This document shows, piece after piece, positions 26,976-35,681 of a DNA stretch of 64,000 nt (positions are counted from its first letter, which is position 1; each line of letters starts with the position of its first letter). Position numbers and translations under genes: made by a program. Source of the DNA: JAZDCZ01 sp046757925 (GTDB taxonomy: Bacteria > Gemmatimonadota > Gemmatimonadetes > Gemmatimonadales > GWC2-71-9); NCBI GenBank assembly GCA_046757925.1, contig JBHHZE010000011.1:10176-74175 (forward strand), in the 5' to 3' direction. Under the pieces are notes generated by a model. That model made no database searches. It had not been told where the DNA came from and saw only the letters and a list, made by a program, of their open reading frames with translations.

Positions 26976-27002
26976 GGACCTCACCTGGAATCGGTGAGGT
27001 CC
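26976..27002 (-). terminator. Rho-independent terminator after pilC
   Basis: Perfect 10-bp repeat GGACCTCACC/GGTGAGGTCC with a seven-base loop; on the minus strand it is followed by TTTCTGT. It lies 34 bases after the pilC stop and before pilS, ending the pilB-pilT-pilC transcript. Confidence 0.85.
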
Positions 27003-27035
27003 TCCACCTTCTTATCCGCAGTGCCCGACGCCTTA

Positions 27036-28226
27036 CTATTGGACTGTCTGGATCATATCGAAGATCGGCAGGTACATAGCCACAATCATACCACCGACTA
27101 TGACTCCCAAGAAAACAATCATGATGGGTTCCATGAGTGACAGCAGTGTTCCAACCGCGGCATCGACTTCATCGTCGTAGAAGTCAGCGATCTTGGTCAG
27201 CATTTCGTCGAGACCGCCCGTCGCCTCCCCTACCGCGATCATCGATGTCACCATTGGAGGAAAAACCGACGACCTCTGCAACGGCCCAGCAATCGTGTCT
27301 CCTCCTGCTATCGATCCCCGCGACTCCATGACCGCATCGTGTATCACGCGGTTACCCGCCGTGCGGGCTGTTATCTCGAGACCGTCCAATATCGACACGC
27401 CCGAGGCCAGCAGTGTACCCAGCGTTCGCGTAAATCGCGAAACGGCCGATTTTCTCAGCACATCACCCAGAACAGGCGCTTTGAGCATCAGGCGGTCGAT
27501 TACCAACTTGCCGTCATCCGTACCGTAATACCAGCGAATCAGGAAGAAAAGCCCGATGGAGCCGCCTATGAGTGCCCACCAGAAACCTTGAAGGAAATCG
27601 CTCAGCCCGATTACGATCCGCGTGGGTAGCGGCAGAGCTATCCCGGCCGAGGAGAACATGTTTTGGAAGGTCGGGATCACAAAAATGAGCAACACCAGTA
27701 TGGCTATGCCCGCAACCGAGAAGATGACTGCCGGATAGACCATCGCACCTTTGACTTTTCGTACGATAGCGTCGTTCTTTTCCAAAAAAGTGGCCAGCCG
27801 CAGCATGATGGTGTCTAGAATACCGCCCGCCTCACCGGCTGCAACCATATTCACATACAGTCCGCTGAACGCGTTCTTGTGCTTGTCCAAAGCATCGGCC
27901 AGAGTGTTACCACTTTCCACATCGTAGACTACCTGTTTGGTCACGTTCGACAACGCCTTGTTCTCGGTCTGCTTCCCTAGAATATCCAAGGCTTGCACCA
28001 AGGGCAGCCCCGAGTTCACCATCGTCGCGAACTGTCGCGTAAAAACCACGACATCTCTAGTGGGTACACGCCCACCCTTTTTCCGCTTCTTCTGCTCGCG
28101 GACCCGAATGACAACCATCCGGTTCTTCCGCAGCTGTTGGACTACCTGCTCGCGATTGGGAGCGTCGATAGTGCCAGTGGTCTCACCACCTGTGGCAGTC
28201 CTGGCTGTGTATTCGAATACTGGCAT
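27036..28226 (-). CDS. pilC: Type IV pilus inner-membrane platform protein PilC
   Basis: Polytopic protein (396 aa) that couples the PilB and PilT motors to the pilus base. The N-terminal MPVFEYTARTATGGETTGTIDA and two GspF domains (about residues 65-190 and 265-390) with FTRQFATMVNSGLPL and FTRTLGTLLASGVSI are diagnostic. Three or four transmembrane segments are visible. It follows pilT by 16 bases. Confidence 0.97.
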   Translation of the reverse strand: MPVFEYTARTATGGETTGTIDAPNREQVVQQLRKNRMVVIRVREQKKRKKGGRVPTRDVVVFTRQFATMVNSGLPLVQALDILGKQTENKALSNVTKQVVYDVESGNTLADALDKHKNAFSGLYVNMVAAGEAGGILDTIMLRLATFLEKNDAIVRKVKGAMVYPAVIFSVAGIAILVLLIFVIPTFQNMFSSAGIALPLPTRIVIGLSDFLQGFWWALIGGSIGLFFLIRWYYGTDDGKLVIDRLMLKAPVLGDVLRKSAVSRFTRTLGTLLASGVSILDGLEITARTAGNRVIHDAVMESRGSIAGGDTIAGPLQRSSVFPPMVTSMIAVGEATGGLDEMLTKIADFYDDEVDAAVGTLLSLMEPIMIVFLGVIVGGMIVAMYLPIFDMIQTVQ

Positions 28227-28242
28227 CCCGTTCTCCTACGGT

Positions 28243-29382
28243 TTAGCGTCGCCCTGCCATAGCCGCGCCCGCGCCCTCCTCACCGGGCACGGGTTCACCG
28301 ACCATCCGCAGAAACTCGTTCTGGTCAGACACCACGCGCAAACATTCTTCAAGGCTCACTTCACGCGCCATGTAATGTACATACAGCGAGTCGGCCAGTG
28401 TCTGCATTCCGTGCTTTTTGCCTGCCTGCATCGCTGAGTAGATTTGATGCACTTTGTCATCCCTGATGAGTGCCCGTATGGCTGGGGTCGCCATCATGAT
28501 CTCACACCCCATCACCCTGCCCCGTCCGGAAGACTTCTGTAGCAGCGTTTGGGTCACCACACCCTCTAGAACGAACGCGAGCTGCGCGCGAACCTGAGAC
28601 TGTTGGTGCGAAGGGAAAACGTCAATCACACGGTTGATGGTTTCGGCCGCGGAGTTGGTATGGAGTGTGGCAAAGGCCAAGTGCCCGGTCTCGGCTATCG
28701 TCAGAGCGGCCTGTATGGTCTCCAGATCGCGCATCTCACCAATTAGAACAACATCGGGGTCCTGACGCAAAGCATATTTGAGCGCGTTGGCGAACGACTT
28801 AGTATCCGTCCCAACTTCACGCTGGTTTACAATGCACTGCTGGTGCCGATGAATGAACTCAATCGGGTCTTCGACCGTGATGATATGTGCCTTCCGTTCC
28901 TTGTTGATCTTGTCGATCATTGCGGCAAGCGTAGTCGATTTACCCGATCCAGTGGGACCCGTTACCAACACCAGGCCCCGTGGCCGCTCGGCCAACTGCG
29001 CCAGCGCCCGCGGGAGGCCCAGTTCGTCAAACGTCTTGACCGAGAACGGAATCTGCCGGATCACCAGGGAAACGCAGCCCCGCTGCTTGAAGCAGTTGCC
29101 CCGAAACCTTGCCAGGTTCTGGATCCCGAAAGAGAAGTCCAGTTCATCTTCGTTCTCGAACCGCTTCTTCTGATTCTCGGTCAACACCGAATACGCTATC
29201 TGCAAAGTTTCCTTGGGGGTCAACTGATGCTCGACCTTGGAATTCGCGATGTCGCCATCCACCCGCAGCTTCGGCCGTTCCCCCGCCGTAATGTGTAGAT
29301 CCGATGCGTCACGCTCGATCATCTCCTCGAGCAACGACCGCAAATTGACCGCCTCGGTCTGTCCGGCTGTCCCATCAGTCAT
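28243..29382 (-). CDS. pilT: Pilus retraction ATPase PilT
   Basis: Hexameric ATPase (379 aa) that depolymerises the pilus for twitching motility and DNA uptake. Walker A GPTGSGKSTTLAAMID, an Asp box, Walker B DVVLIGEMRD and a His box (GHLAFATLHTNSA) are present. The C-terminal AIRALIRDDKVHQI is the PilT-specific retraction motif, which separates it from PilB. It follows pilB by 4 bases. Confidence 0.97.
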   Translation of the reverse strand: MTDGTAGQTEAVNLRSLLEEMIERDASDLHITAGERPKLRVDGDIANSKVEHQLTPKETLQIAYSVLTENQKKRFENEDELDFSFGIQNLARFRGNCFKQRGCVSLVIRQIPFSVKTFDELGLPRALAQLAERPRGLVLVTGPTGSGKSTTLAAMIDKINKERKAHIITVEDPIEFIHRHQQCIVNQREVGTDTKSFANALKYALRQDPDVVLIGEMRDLETIQAALTIAETGHLAFATLHTNSAAETINRVIDVFPSHQQSQVRAQLAFVLEGVVTQTLLQKSSGRGRVMGCEIMMATPAIRALIRDDKVHQIYSAMQAGKKHGMQTLADSLYVHYMAREVSLEECLRVVSDQNEFLRMVGEPVPGEEGAGAAMAGRR

Positions 29383-29386
29383 GATC

Positions 29387-31093
29387 TCATCCCGCCGTCT
29401 CCTTCACGACTTCTTCAATGGTGGTGATACCTTTCTTCACCTTGACTATTCCATCCATTCGCAGGGTCAGCATACCATCCTCGATTGCCTGAGCTTGGAT
29501 GTCATCTGTGGAGGCGCCCCGCAAGACCATCTGGCGCACGGCCGTAGTCATGAACATCACCTCGTACAAGCCCTGACGTCCCCTGTAGCCCGTATCGCCG
29601 CATGCGCTACAGCCCGTTCCTTTGAAAAACGTGATCTCCTTTGCCTCATCTGCACCCAGACCCAACGCACTGAGTTCCTCCACACTGTAGGTATGCTCCT
29701 GTTTGCACTCCGAACAGATACGCCGGACAAGACGCTGTGCCACAATGAGGTTTACGGCGCTAGCCACGTTGAACGGCTCAATACCCATATCGATCATTCG
29801 TGTGATAGTGGATGGGGCGTCGTTGGTATGTAGTGTCGATAAGACCAAATGACCAGTCAGTGCCGCCTTGATAGCGATACTGCCGGTTTCCAAATCCCTG
29901 ATCTCTCCGACCATGACGATGTTCGGATCTTGCCGCAGGAAAGCCTTCAACGCCGCAGCAAAAGTCATCCCGATCTCGTTTCTGACCAACACCTGATTGA
30001 TACCGTGGATGTTGTACTCGACAGGATCTTCTGCGGTCATGATGTTGACGTCGATCCTGTTCACCTGTGACAGCGCCGAGTAGAGCGTAGTCGTCTTTCC
30101 CGATCCGGTTGGGCCGGTCACCAACACCATGCCGTAGGGGTTGAGGATGGCCCTCATCAAATCCTTCTCGGCCTTCGGCTCAAACCCAAACGTGCTCAAA
30201 TCGAGCGTCAGGTTTCCCTTATCCAGTATCCTGAGAACGATCTTTTCGCCGAAGATCACGGGCAGAGTGGAGACGCGGAAGTCGATGACTTTCTGTCCCA
30301 TCTTCAGCTTGATTCGGCCGTCCTGCGGTACTCGTCGTTCGGCAATGTTGAGGGAAGACATGATCTTGAGACGACTGGTCAACGCCGCCTTCAACTTGGT
30401 CGGCGGTTTCATGACCTCCTGTAACGCCCCATCGATGCGATAACGCACACGAATCTCTTTCTCAAATGGCTCGATGTGTATATCGCTGGCCCCTCGCCTC
30501 ACCGCGTCTGTGAGGATACCGTTTATCAGTTTGACTACGGGTGCGTCGTCCGCGACCTGAGTGGGAGCTTCTTCGTCCTCTTCCTCTTCGATTACCTCGA
30601 GTTCATCTTCTTCTTCGATGTCCTTGAGAATGTTCTGCAGTTGCGCATCGGTCTGCTCGTAGTACTTCTCAATGGCCATCCTTAGGGTGTACTCGCCAGC
30701 AATCACCGGAAAGATGTCGTAGCGCGTTATGAACTTGAGGTCGTCTACGACACTCATGTTGGTGGGATCCGACATTGCCACGGTGAGCGTACGCCCCTCA
30801 CGCTTTAGCGGCAGGACGGTGTGCTTTACCGCGACCTCAGTCGGGACGATCTTGACTATCCGCTTATCGACCTCGAAGCGGCTCAAATCTACTGCCGGCA
30901 TGCGGTACTGGCGCGCCAGCATCTTGGTGATCTCGGTTTCTTCTACAAAACCGAGCTTCACCAAGGTGTAGCCGAGGCGCATCCCCGTACCTTTCTGTTC
31001 AGCGAGCGCCTGCTGCAATTGCTCCCTGGTGATCAGACCTTCGCGAACGAGAAGATCACCGAGGCGCTCGGTGCTAGCAGCAGCTGTAGCCAT
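29387..31093 (-). CDS. pilB: Pilus extension ATPase PilB
   Basis: Hexameric ATPase (568 aa) powering pilus polymerisation. It has an N-terminal MshEN/GspE-N domain (about residues 5-160, possibly c-di-GMP binding), an acidic linker (EEEDELEVIEEEEDEE), Walker A GPTGSGKTTTLYSAL, Walker B NIVMVGEIRDLE and a zinc-binding tetracysteine element (CSECKQ and GCSACGDTG). A sigma-70-like promoter lies about 55 bases upstream. It leads the pilB-pilT-pilC operon. Confidence 0.97.
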   Translation of the reverse strand: MATAAASTERLGDLLVREGLITREQLQQALAEQKGTGMRLGYTLVKLGFVEETEITKMLARQYRMPAVDLSRFEVDKRIVKIVPTEVAVKHTVLPLKREGRTLTVAMSDPTNMSVVDDLKFITRYDIFPVIAGEYTLRMAIEKYYEQTDAQLQNILKDIEEEDELEVIEEEEDEEAPTQVADDAPVVKLINGILTDAVRRGASDIHIEPFEKEIRVRYRIDGALQEVMKPPTKLKAALTSRLKIMSSLNIAERRVPQDGRIKLKMGQKVIDFRVSTLPVIFGEKIVLRILDKGNLTLDLSTFGFEPKAEKDLMRAILNPYGMVLVTGPTGSGKTTTLYSALSQVNRIDVNIMTAEDPVEYNIHGINQVLVRNEIGMTFAAALKAFLRQDPNIVMVGEIRDLETGSIAIKAALTGHLVLSTLHTNDAPSTITRMIDMGIEPFNVASAVNLIVAQRLVRRICSECKQEHTYSVEELSALGLGADEAKEITFFKGTGCSACGDTGYRGRQGLYEVMFMTTAVRQMVLRGASTDDIQAQAIEDGMLTLRMDGIVKVKKGITTIEEVVKETAG

Positions 31094-31150
31094 CGCAGCC
31101 CTGGTAGGAACCGGTGGAGAGTTGTGTTAACTCGTTTGAACCCAAGGGGT

Positions 31151-31178
31151 AAAGTACCGGCGCTAAAAGACGTGTCAA
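31151..31178 (-). promoter_or_regulatory. Sigma-70-like promoter for pilB-pilT-pilC
   Basis: Minus-strand TTGACA (31178-31173) and TACTTT (31156-31151) with a 16-base spacer; predicted start near 31144, about 50 bases before the pilB ATG. The -35 box contains the comEA stop codon. Confidence 0.5.
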
Positions 31179-31792
31179 GGCACGATCACGAGCGTTTTGA
31201 GCCGAGCAATTGTGACACTTCCGATTCCTTTCACTCTCGCAAGATCCGCCAGTGAGTTGTACGGACCATGGGCCTCGCGCTGGGCAACTATGGCCTTCGC
31301 CCTGATCGGCCCTATGCCGGGCAACTTGGCCAACACGTCTGCCGACGCCTGGTTGAGCCTTACCAGATCAGCCTTCGACTCAACCTGTCGCACCGGTCTT
31401 CGGCCCGAAAACACCGCGTACGGTTCGATCCCTGCCAGCAGGGCCGGTCCAACCCCACTCACCCTATCCAGCTCTGCCAACGATCCAAACGAGCCATGGG
31501 AATCGCGATCGGCGACGATTCTGGCAGCTAGTGCCGGCCCGACGCGAGGCAGTCGCAGCAGTTCCTGGGCCGAGGCACGATCCAGGTCGATTTTCTCTCC
31601 CTTGACCAAAGGTCTGGCAAGCCGGGCCGATCGCGCTGCGACGCTGTCGCGACTCGGACGTGGAACATCCGTGCCGCGATAGAGCACCGCCCCCGGAGCG
31701 TCACCAGATCCCAGAATCAACCGCAGCACCAGACCTATGCCGGCCAGCCCCAGCAACAGGGCCGCTGCCTTACGATCATCTCGAGTCGCCAC
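31175..31792 (-). CDS. comEA: ComEA-like helix-hairpin-helix DNA-binding protein
   Basis: A 205-aa membrane-anchored protein with one N-terminal helix (about residues 9-27) and two ComEA-type helix-hairpin-helix repeats: one with IDLDRASAQELLRLPRVGP (about 67-125) and one with LVRLNQASADVLAKLPGIGP (about 142-200). ComEA proteins bind incoming double-stranded DNA in the periplasm during natural transformation. Most family members carry one such domain; two is less common. GTG at 31792 follows GGAGT. Placement just upstream of pilB-T-C suggests a link between the pilus and DNA uptake. Confidence 0.85.
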   Translation of the reverse strand: MATRDDRKAAALLLGLAGIGLVLRLILGSGDAPGAVLYRGTDVPRPSRDSVAARSARLARPLVKGEKIDLDRASAQELLRLPRVGPALAARIVADRDSHGSFGSLAELDRVSGVGPALLAGIEPYAVFSGRRPVRQVESKADLVRLNQASADVLAKLPGIGPIRAKAIVAQREAHGPYNSLADLARVKGIGSVTIARLKTLVIVP

Positions 31793-31889
31793 ACTCCAGG
31801 ATGCTAGACGAAGTGGCTTGACACCACATCATTCCTACGCAGGCCGGTTCCAGAAATCGCGTGCACAACTATCACGCCGGCCACGACAG

Positions 31890-32795
31890 CTACCTCACCA
31901 GTGCCACCGCCACGTCACCCACGATCTGAAGCGATCGCGCACTCACTTTGTCCAGGGTATCGTCCACGCTATGCCAGTAGCGGTTGTTCGGCCCATAGTC
32001 AAAATCGATCACGTCAATGGCTCTTATGCCGGCATCCCACAGCGAGACATGATCGTCAGTGATCGGGAACCCTCTTTGCGACGGGAACACATGGCGGTAT
32101 CCCAATCTCGCGGCCGTAGACCAGACCCGCTCCACCACCTCAGGGGCCTTTGCGAGCGACCCCGGCTCCTGTTGGAACGAGAGATCCTTGTCGCCCACCA
32201 TGTCAAACACAATGGCGAAGAGGGGTTTTGGCCCGGATGGATCGAGATGCTCGGCATAGTAACGGGATCCAATCAGCACGTCCGTCCCCTCGCCGAAGTC
32301 TCCGAAGTCCTCCCCATCCACCAGCACCAGATCCACTCCGAACGCCGGCGGTCTCCGGGCTAGAACGTCCGCAACCCCCAGAAGGACCGCCACACCGGAC
32401 GCCCCATCATTCGCACCGGGAAGAGGCCGTCTCTGATCCGCCAGGTTGGCGCTTTGATCGGCCTTAGGACGCGTATCCCAATGGGCCAAGTACAGGATTC
32501 TATCCGTCAAGTCGGGCCGGAATTTTCCGATCAGATTTCTCAACTCCAGAGTGTCACCGCTCTCCGTGACGTGCGTAAACGCCTGTTCTTCGACTGAATC
32601 TGCTGTTGCTCTAAGGTGCTGCAACATCCAGTCGCCGGCACGCCGGTGACCTTCGGTATTGGGTATTCGGGGACCGAACTCCATCTGGGTCTTCACATAC
32701 TCATACGCTACGGCGCCGTCGAACTCCTGCGTCGCCCCAGCTCCTGCACTACAACCCAGCGTCACCACGAGAATCACTACCATCCGTACCCTCAT
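31890..32795 (-). CDS. M28-family zinc peptidase or glutaminyl cyclase-like lipoprotein
   Basis: Exported protein of 301 aa; the N-terminus ends in a lipobox-like VVTLGC, so lipidation is likely. Zinc-ligand motifs of the M28/glutaminyl-peptide cyclotransferase fold are intact: AHWDTRP, GANDGASGVAVLL, VDGEDFG and HSVDDTLDKVS. The DGEDFG segment and short size favour the glutaminyl cyclase-like branch over aminopeptidases, but activity cannot be fixed by sequence. Divergent from lptF. Confidence 0.85.
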   Translation of the reverse strand: MRVRMVVILVVTLGCSAGAGATQEFDGAVAYEYVKTQMEFGPRIPNTEGHRRAGDWMLQHLRATADSVEEQAFTHVTESGDTLELRNLIGKFRPDLTDRILYLAHWDTRPKADQSANLADQRRPLPGANDGASGVAVLLGVADVLARRPPAFGVDLVLVDGEDFGDFGEGTDVLIGSRYYAEHLDPSGPKPLFAIVFDMVGDKDLSFQQEPGSLAKAPEVVERVWSTAARLGYRHVFPSQRGFPITDDHVSLWDAGIRAIDVIDFDYGPNNRYWHSVDDTLDKVSARSLQIVGDVAVALVR

Positions 32796-32933
32796 CTGGC
32801 CTCACATGGCGCTAGTTTTTGGTCGCCAGGAACAAACCCAACATATGCCTCGTCCGCATGCATCTCGGTCCGCACGGCTGTAAAAGCGGCTATCCAATAC
32901 TGGACAACTTTCAACGCCTGAGTGGGGTATGCC

Positions 32934-32962
32934 TTGTATAGCATGACCAACCAGAATATAAT
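32934..32962 (+). promoter_or_regulatory. Sigma-70-like promoter for lptF-lptG
   Basis: TTGTAT (32934-32939) and a perfect TATAAT (32957-32962) with a 17-base spacer, predicted start near 32969, about 36 bases before the lptF ATG. Confidence 0.7.
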
Positions 32963-33004
32963 GGACCATCCAAGTCATTGTAGACCAGAAGGTTACACCA
33001 ACAG

Positions 33005-34465
33005 ATGCGCATAGTTAGCCGCTACCTCCTGAAGCAGCATGCGGCCCCGTTCATTTTCTCTCTGCTCGCGCTCACGGGCTTCATGCTGTTGAACCAGATA
33101 GCCAAACGTCTGCCCCAACTGGTCGGCAAGGGTCTGCATTGGACCGTGATCGTGGAATTCTTTGCGCTCACAGTCCCGTATCTGATAGCAATGACCCTAT
33201 CCATGTCCGTGCTGCTGGCAGTCTTGCACACCTTCAGCCGCCTTGCCAACGACAGTGAGATAACCGCATTTCGGGCAGGCGGGGTTTCGTTATTGCGCCT
33301 CATCAGGCCGGTACTATTCGCGGCCGCTGTGGTCACAGCCATAGCATTCGTTTTCGGAGATCAAATTCTGCCGCGCACGAATCACAAGTTACGCGTTCTG
33401 ATGACCGACATTGGCCGTACGAAGCCGACATTCTCTCTGAAGGAGCACGTGATCAACGAAGTCCAGCCCGGCAGAGTCTTCCTGAGGGCAGCGCACATCG
33501 ATCGAGCGACCTATGACATGCGCGATGTGACGATCTATCGCACCGCCAACATGAATAGCACTAGCATCATATACGCGGACAGTGGACGAATGGCTTTCGC
33601 TCCGAATCACGAAGACCTCCAACTCATTTTGTTCAGTGGTTCCGTGCACGATTTCGATCGCTCGAATCCTGGATTGTTTCAGCGCACTAGCTACCAGCGC
33701 TATCTAATCCTGCTCTCTGGTGTGGGTAGCGAGTTCGTCCGAAGACAGGGTGACAACTTCCACGGTGACCGTGAGCTGGGCGTATGCGAATTGGAGAAGG
33801 TAGCCCAAACCGCCCGGCGGAACGAGTGGCTCGCGGCCGAGCGTGCCCACGTTATCGAGATGAACGGACTGCGTGTACTTGTGGGACTTCCGACGGTCGA
33901 GCCCGACACAATCGCTCCACGACGGCGTGCGAGCCTCTACTGCAGGTTGCGAGAGTCTTTGCTGCCGCAGCAGTTGGAAGCTCAGCAGACACCGCAGCAC
34001 CAACCTGGTCTGGCTCATGGGCCAAGAAGGCTCTATGTGACCGCCCGCCCGCGCCAGAGCATGAGCGAATCTCGCATGCAGGCCGATCGCGCTCGCGGAT
34101 CGCGCATCAGAGCGGCCGTTTACTGGGTCGAGTTCCACAAGAAGTATTCGATTCCGGCCGCCTGCATTGTATTCGTGCTCGTGGGAGTACCTGTTGCGTT
34201 GAAATTCCCGCACAGCGGACTCGGCATGGTTATCGGAGTCGGAATGGGGGTATTCGGCATATACTACATAGCCCTAATCGGGGGTGAGTCTCTGGCTAAC
34301 CAACTCAAGATCCCACCGGCCCTAGCGATGTGGCTGCCCAATATGGTGTTCGGCCTCCTGGGCACGGTTGGGCTGTGGCGACTTTCGCGCCAGGGTGTGG
34401 CGCGCAGCGGGTCACCTCTTAGGGGGACAGGAACGGACCCCACCTCCAACCTATCGCAAGAATGA
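33005..34465 (+). CDS. lptF: LPS export permease LptF
   Basis: Inner-membrane permease of the LptBFG complex that extracts lipopolysaccharide for transport. N-terminal helices (MRIVSRYLLKQHAAPF start), a periplasmic beta-jellyroll and three C-terminal helices match the YjgP/YjgQ family. At 486 aa it is about 120 residues longer than E. coli LptF; the excess is a hydrophilic, Arg/Gln-rich stretch (about residues 250-380) between the jellyroll and the last helices. The ATG at 33005 follows a good promoter. The stop overlaps lptG by 4 bases (ATGA). Confidence 0.9.
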   Translation: MRIVSRYLLKQHAAPFIFSLLALTGFMLLNQIAKRLPQLVGKGLHWTVIVEFFALTVPYLIAMTLSMSVLLAVLHTFSRLANDSEITAFRAGGVSLLRLIRPVLFAAAVVTAIAFVFGDQILPRTNHKLRVLMTDIGRTKPTFSLKEHVINEVQPGRVFLRAAHIDRATYDMRDVTIYRTANMNSTSIIYADSGRMAFAPNHEDLQLILFSGSVHDFDRSNPGLFQRTSYQRYLILLSGVGSEFVRRQGDNFHGDRELGVCELEKVAQTARRNEWLAAERAHVIEMNGLRVLVGLPTVEPDTIAPRRRASLYCRLRESLLPQQLEAQQTPQHQPGLAHGPRRLYVTARPRQSMSESRMQADRARGSRIRAAVYWVEFHKKYSIPAACIVFVLVGVPVALKFPHSGLGMVIGVGMGVFGIYYIALIGGESLANQLKIPPALAMWLPNMVFGLLGTVGLWRLSRQGVARSGSPLRGTGTDPTSNLSQE

Positions 34466-35544
34466 TTGGGCGTATTCTGGACCGCTACCTATTAGAGGAA
34501 TGGTTCAAGATTTTTACGTTCACGACCGTAGGCTTCCCTCTCATAGTCATTCTCTTGGAGCTCACGGACAACCTGGACGACTACTTGGCAAGAGGCATCA
34601 CTCCCGGCGCAATCGCACTGGGATATCTCTTCAGCCTCCCCGACAAGTTGTTCCTCGTTTTGCCGGCAGCGGTGCTGTTCGCGACGATCTTCAGTCTCGG
34701 ATCCATGAGCCGCCACTCAGAACTGACGGCGGCCAAGGCTGCCGGGCGGAGCTTCCAACGCACGGTACTTCCGATAGTGGCTGCCGCGATGCTTGCCACC
34801 GGGGCGGGTATTGCGGTCGGCCAACTGGCTCCGAGCGCCACCCGCCGGCAACTCGAACTCCACGGTGAGTTGGAAAAGAGATCGACCAACTCACGTCAGA
34901 ACTTCGTTTATAGGGCAGAAGAAGGCTGGGTGTATTCGATACGTTCGCTGAACGTCAAGCAGCAGCAAATGGCCAATCTGGTTCTCGAGCGTGAGGGGAG
35001 CGGAGCCAATTATCCCACAATCGCCGTACAGGCACGCATCGGTACGTATGATCCTACGACCGCCCGGTGGACGCTCCGCCAGGGCCGGATGCGGATGATC
35101 GCTCCCTCCACGGGAGAGGTGGCATTCAAGTTCGACTCACTACGGCTGCGCAATCTCACCGAGACTCCCGCCGATCTCCTGGTTGAGCCCAAGAAACCTG
35201 AAGAGATGACTTACTCCGAACTCGGCGGATACATAGAAGCTCTCGAACGGTCCGGAGGCGACGGGAGACAACTCAGGGTGGACCAAGCTCTCAAGATATC
35301 GGTTCCCTTCACATGCTTCATTATCGCGATCTTCGGCGCCCCTCTCGCAATTACCGCTCCCAGGGCCAGCGGAGCCCTGGGTGTAGCGTTGGCACTGGGA
35401 ACCACCTTGGTGTTTCTGGTTCTCATGCAGATGTCGCGGGCCATCGGGGGAGGCGGCATCCTACCACCGGCATGGGCCGCGTGGGCTCCGAACATCGCAT
35501 TCGGGCTGGCCGGACTCTGGCTATTGAAGCGAGCGCGATCGTAG
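34462..35544 (+). CDS. lptG: LPS export permease LptG
   Basis: Second permease of the LptBFG complex, 360 aa, normal length. RILDRYLLEEWFKIFTFTTV opens the protein, followed by three N-terminal helices, a periplasmic domain, and three C-terminal helices ending in WAAWAPNIAFGLAGLWLLKR. Coupled to lptF by ATGA overlap. LptB is not in the window. Confidence 0.92.
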   Translation: MIGRILDRYLLEEWFKIFTFTTVGFPLIVILLELTDNLDDYLARGITPGAIALGYLFSLPDKLFLVLPAAVLFATIFSLGSMSRHSELTAAKAAGRSFQRTVLPIVAAAMLATGAGIAVGQLAPSATRRQLELHGELEKRSTNSRQNFVYRAEEGWVYSIRSLNVKQQQMANLVLEREGSGANYPTIAVQARIGTYDPTTARWTLRQGRMRMIAPSTGEVAFKFDSLRLRNLTETPADLLVEPKKPEEMTYSELGGYIEALERSGGDGRQLRVDQALKISVPFTCFIIAIFGAPLAITAPRASGALGVALALGTTLVFLVLMQMSRAIGGGGILPPAWAAWAPNIAFGLAGLWLLKRARS

Positions 35545-35681
35545 ATCGCTTACTCAACGGACTCCACGGCCTCCCGGCGCTTGTAGCATCTTCTCATTAG
35601 GTTCGGCGAGCGCAATCTGTACCCCGTGTTGCACCTGGGCGAACTGGATCGCGAGAACTATTTCAACTGAAGGTGGCATCC

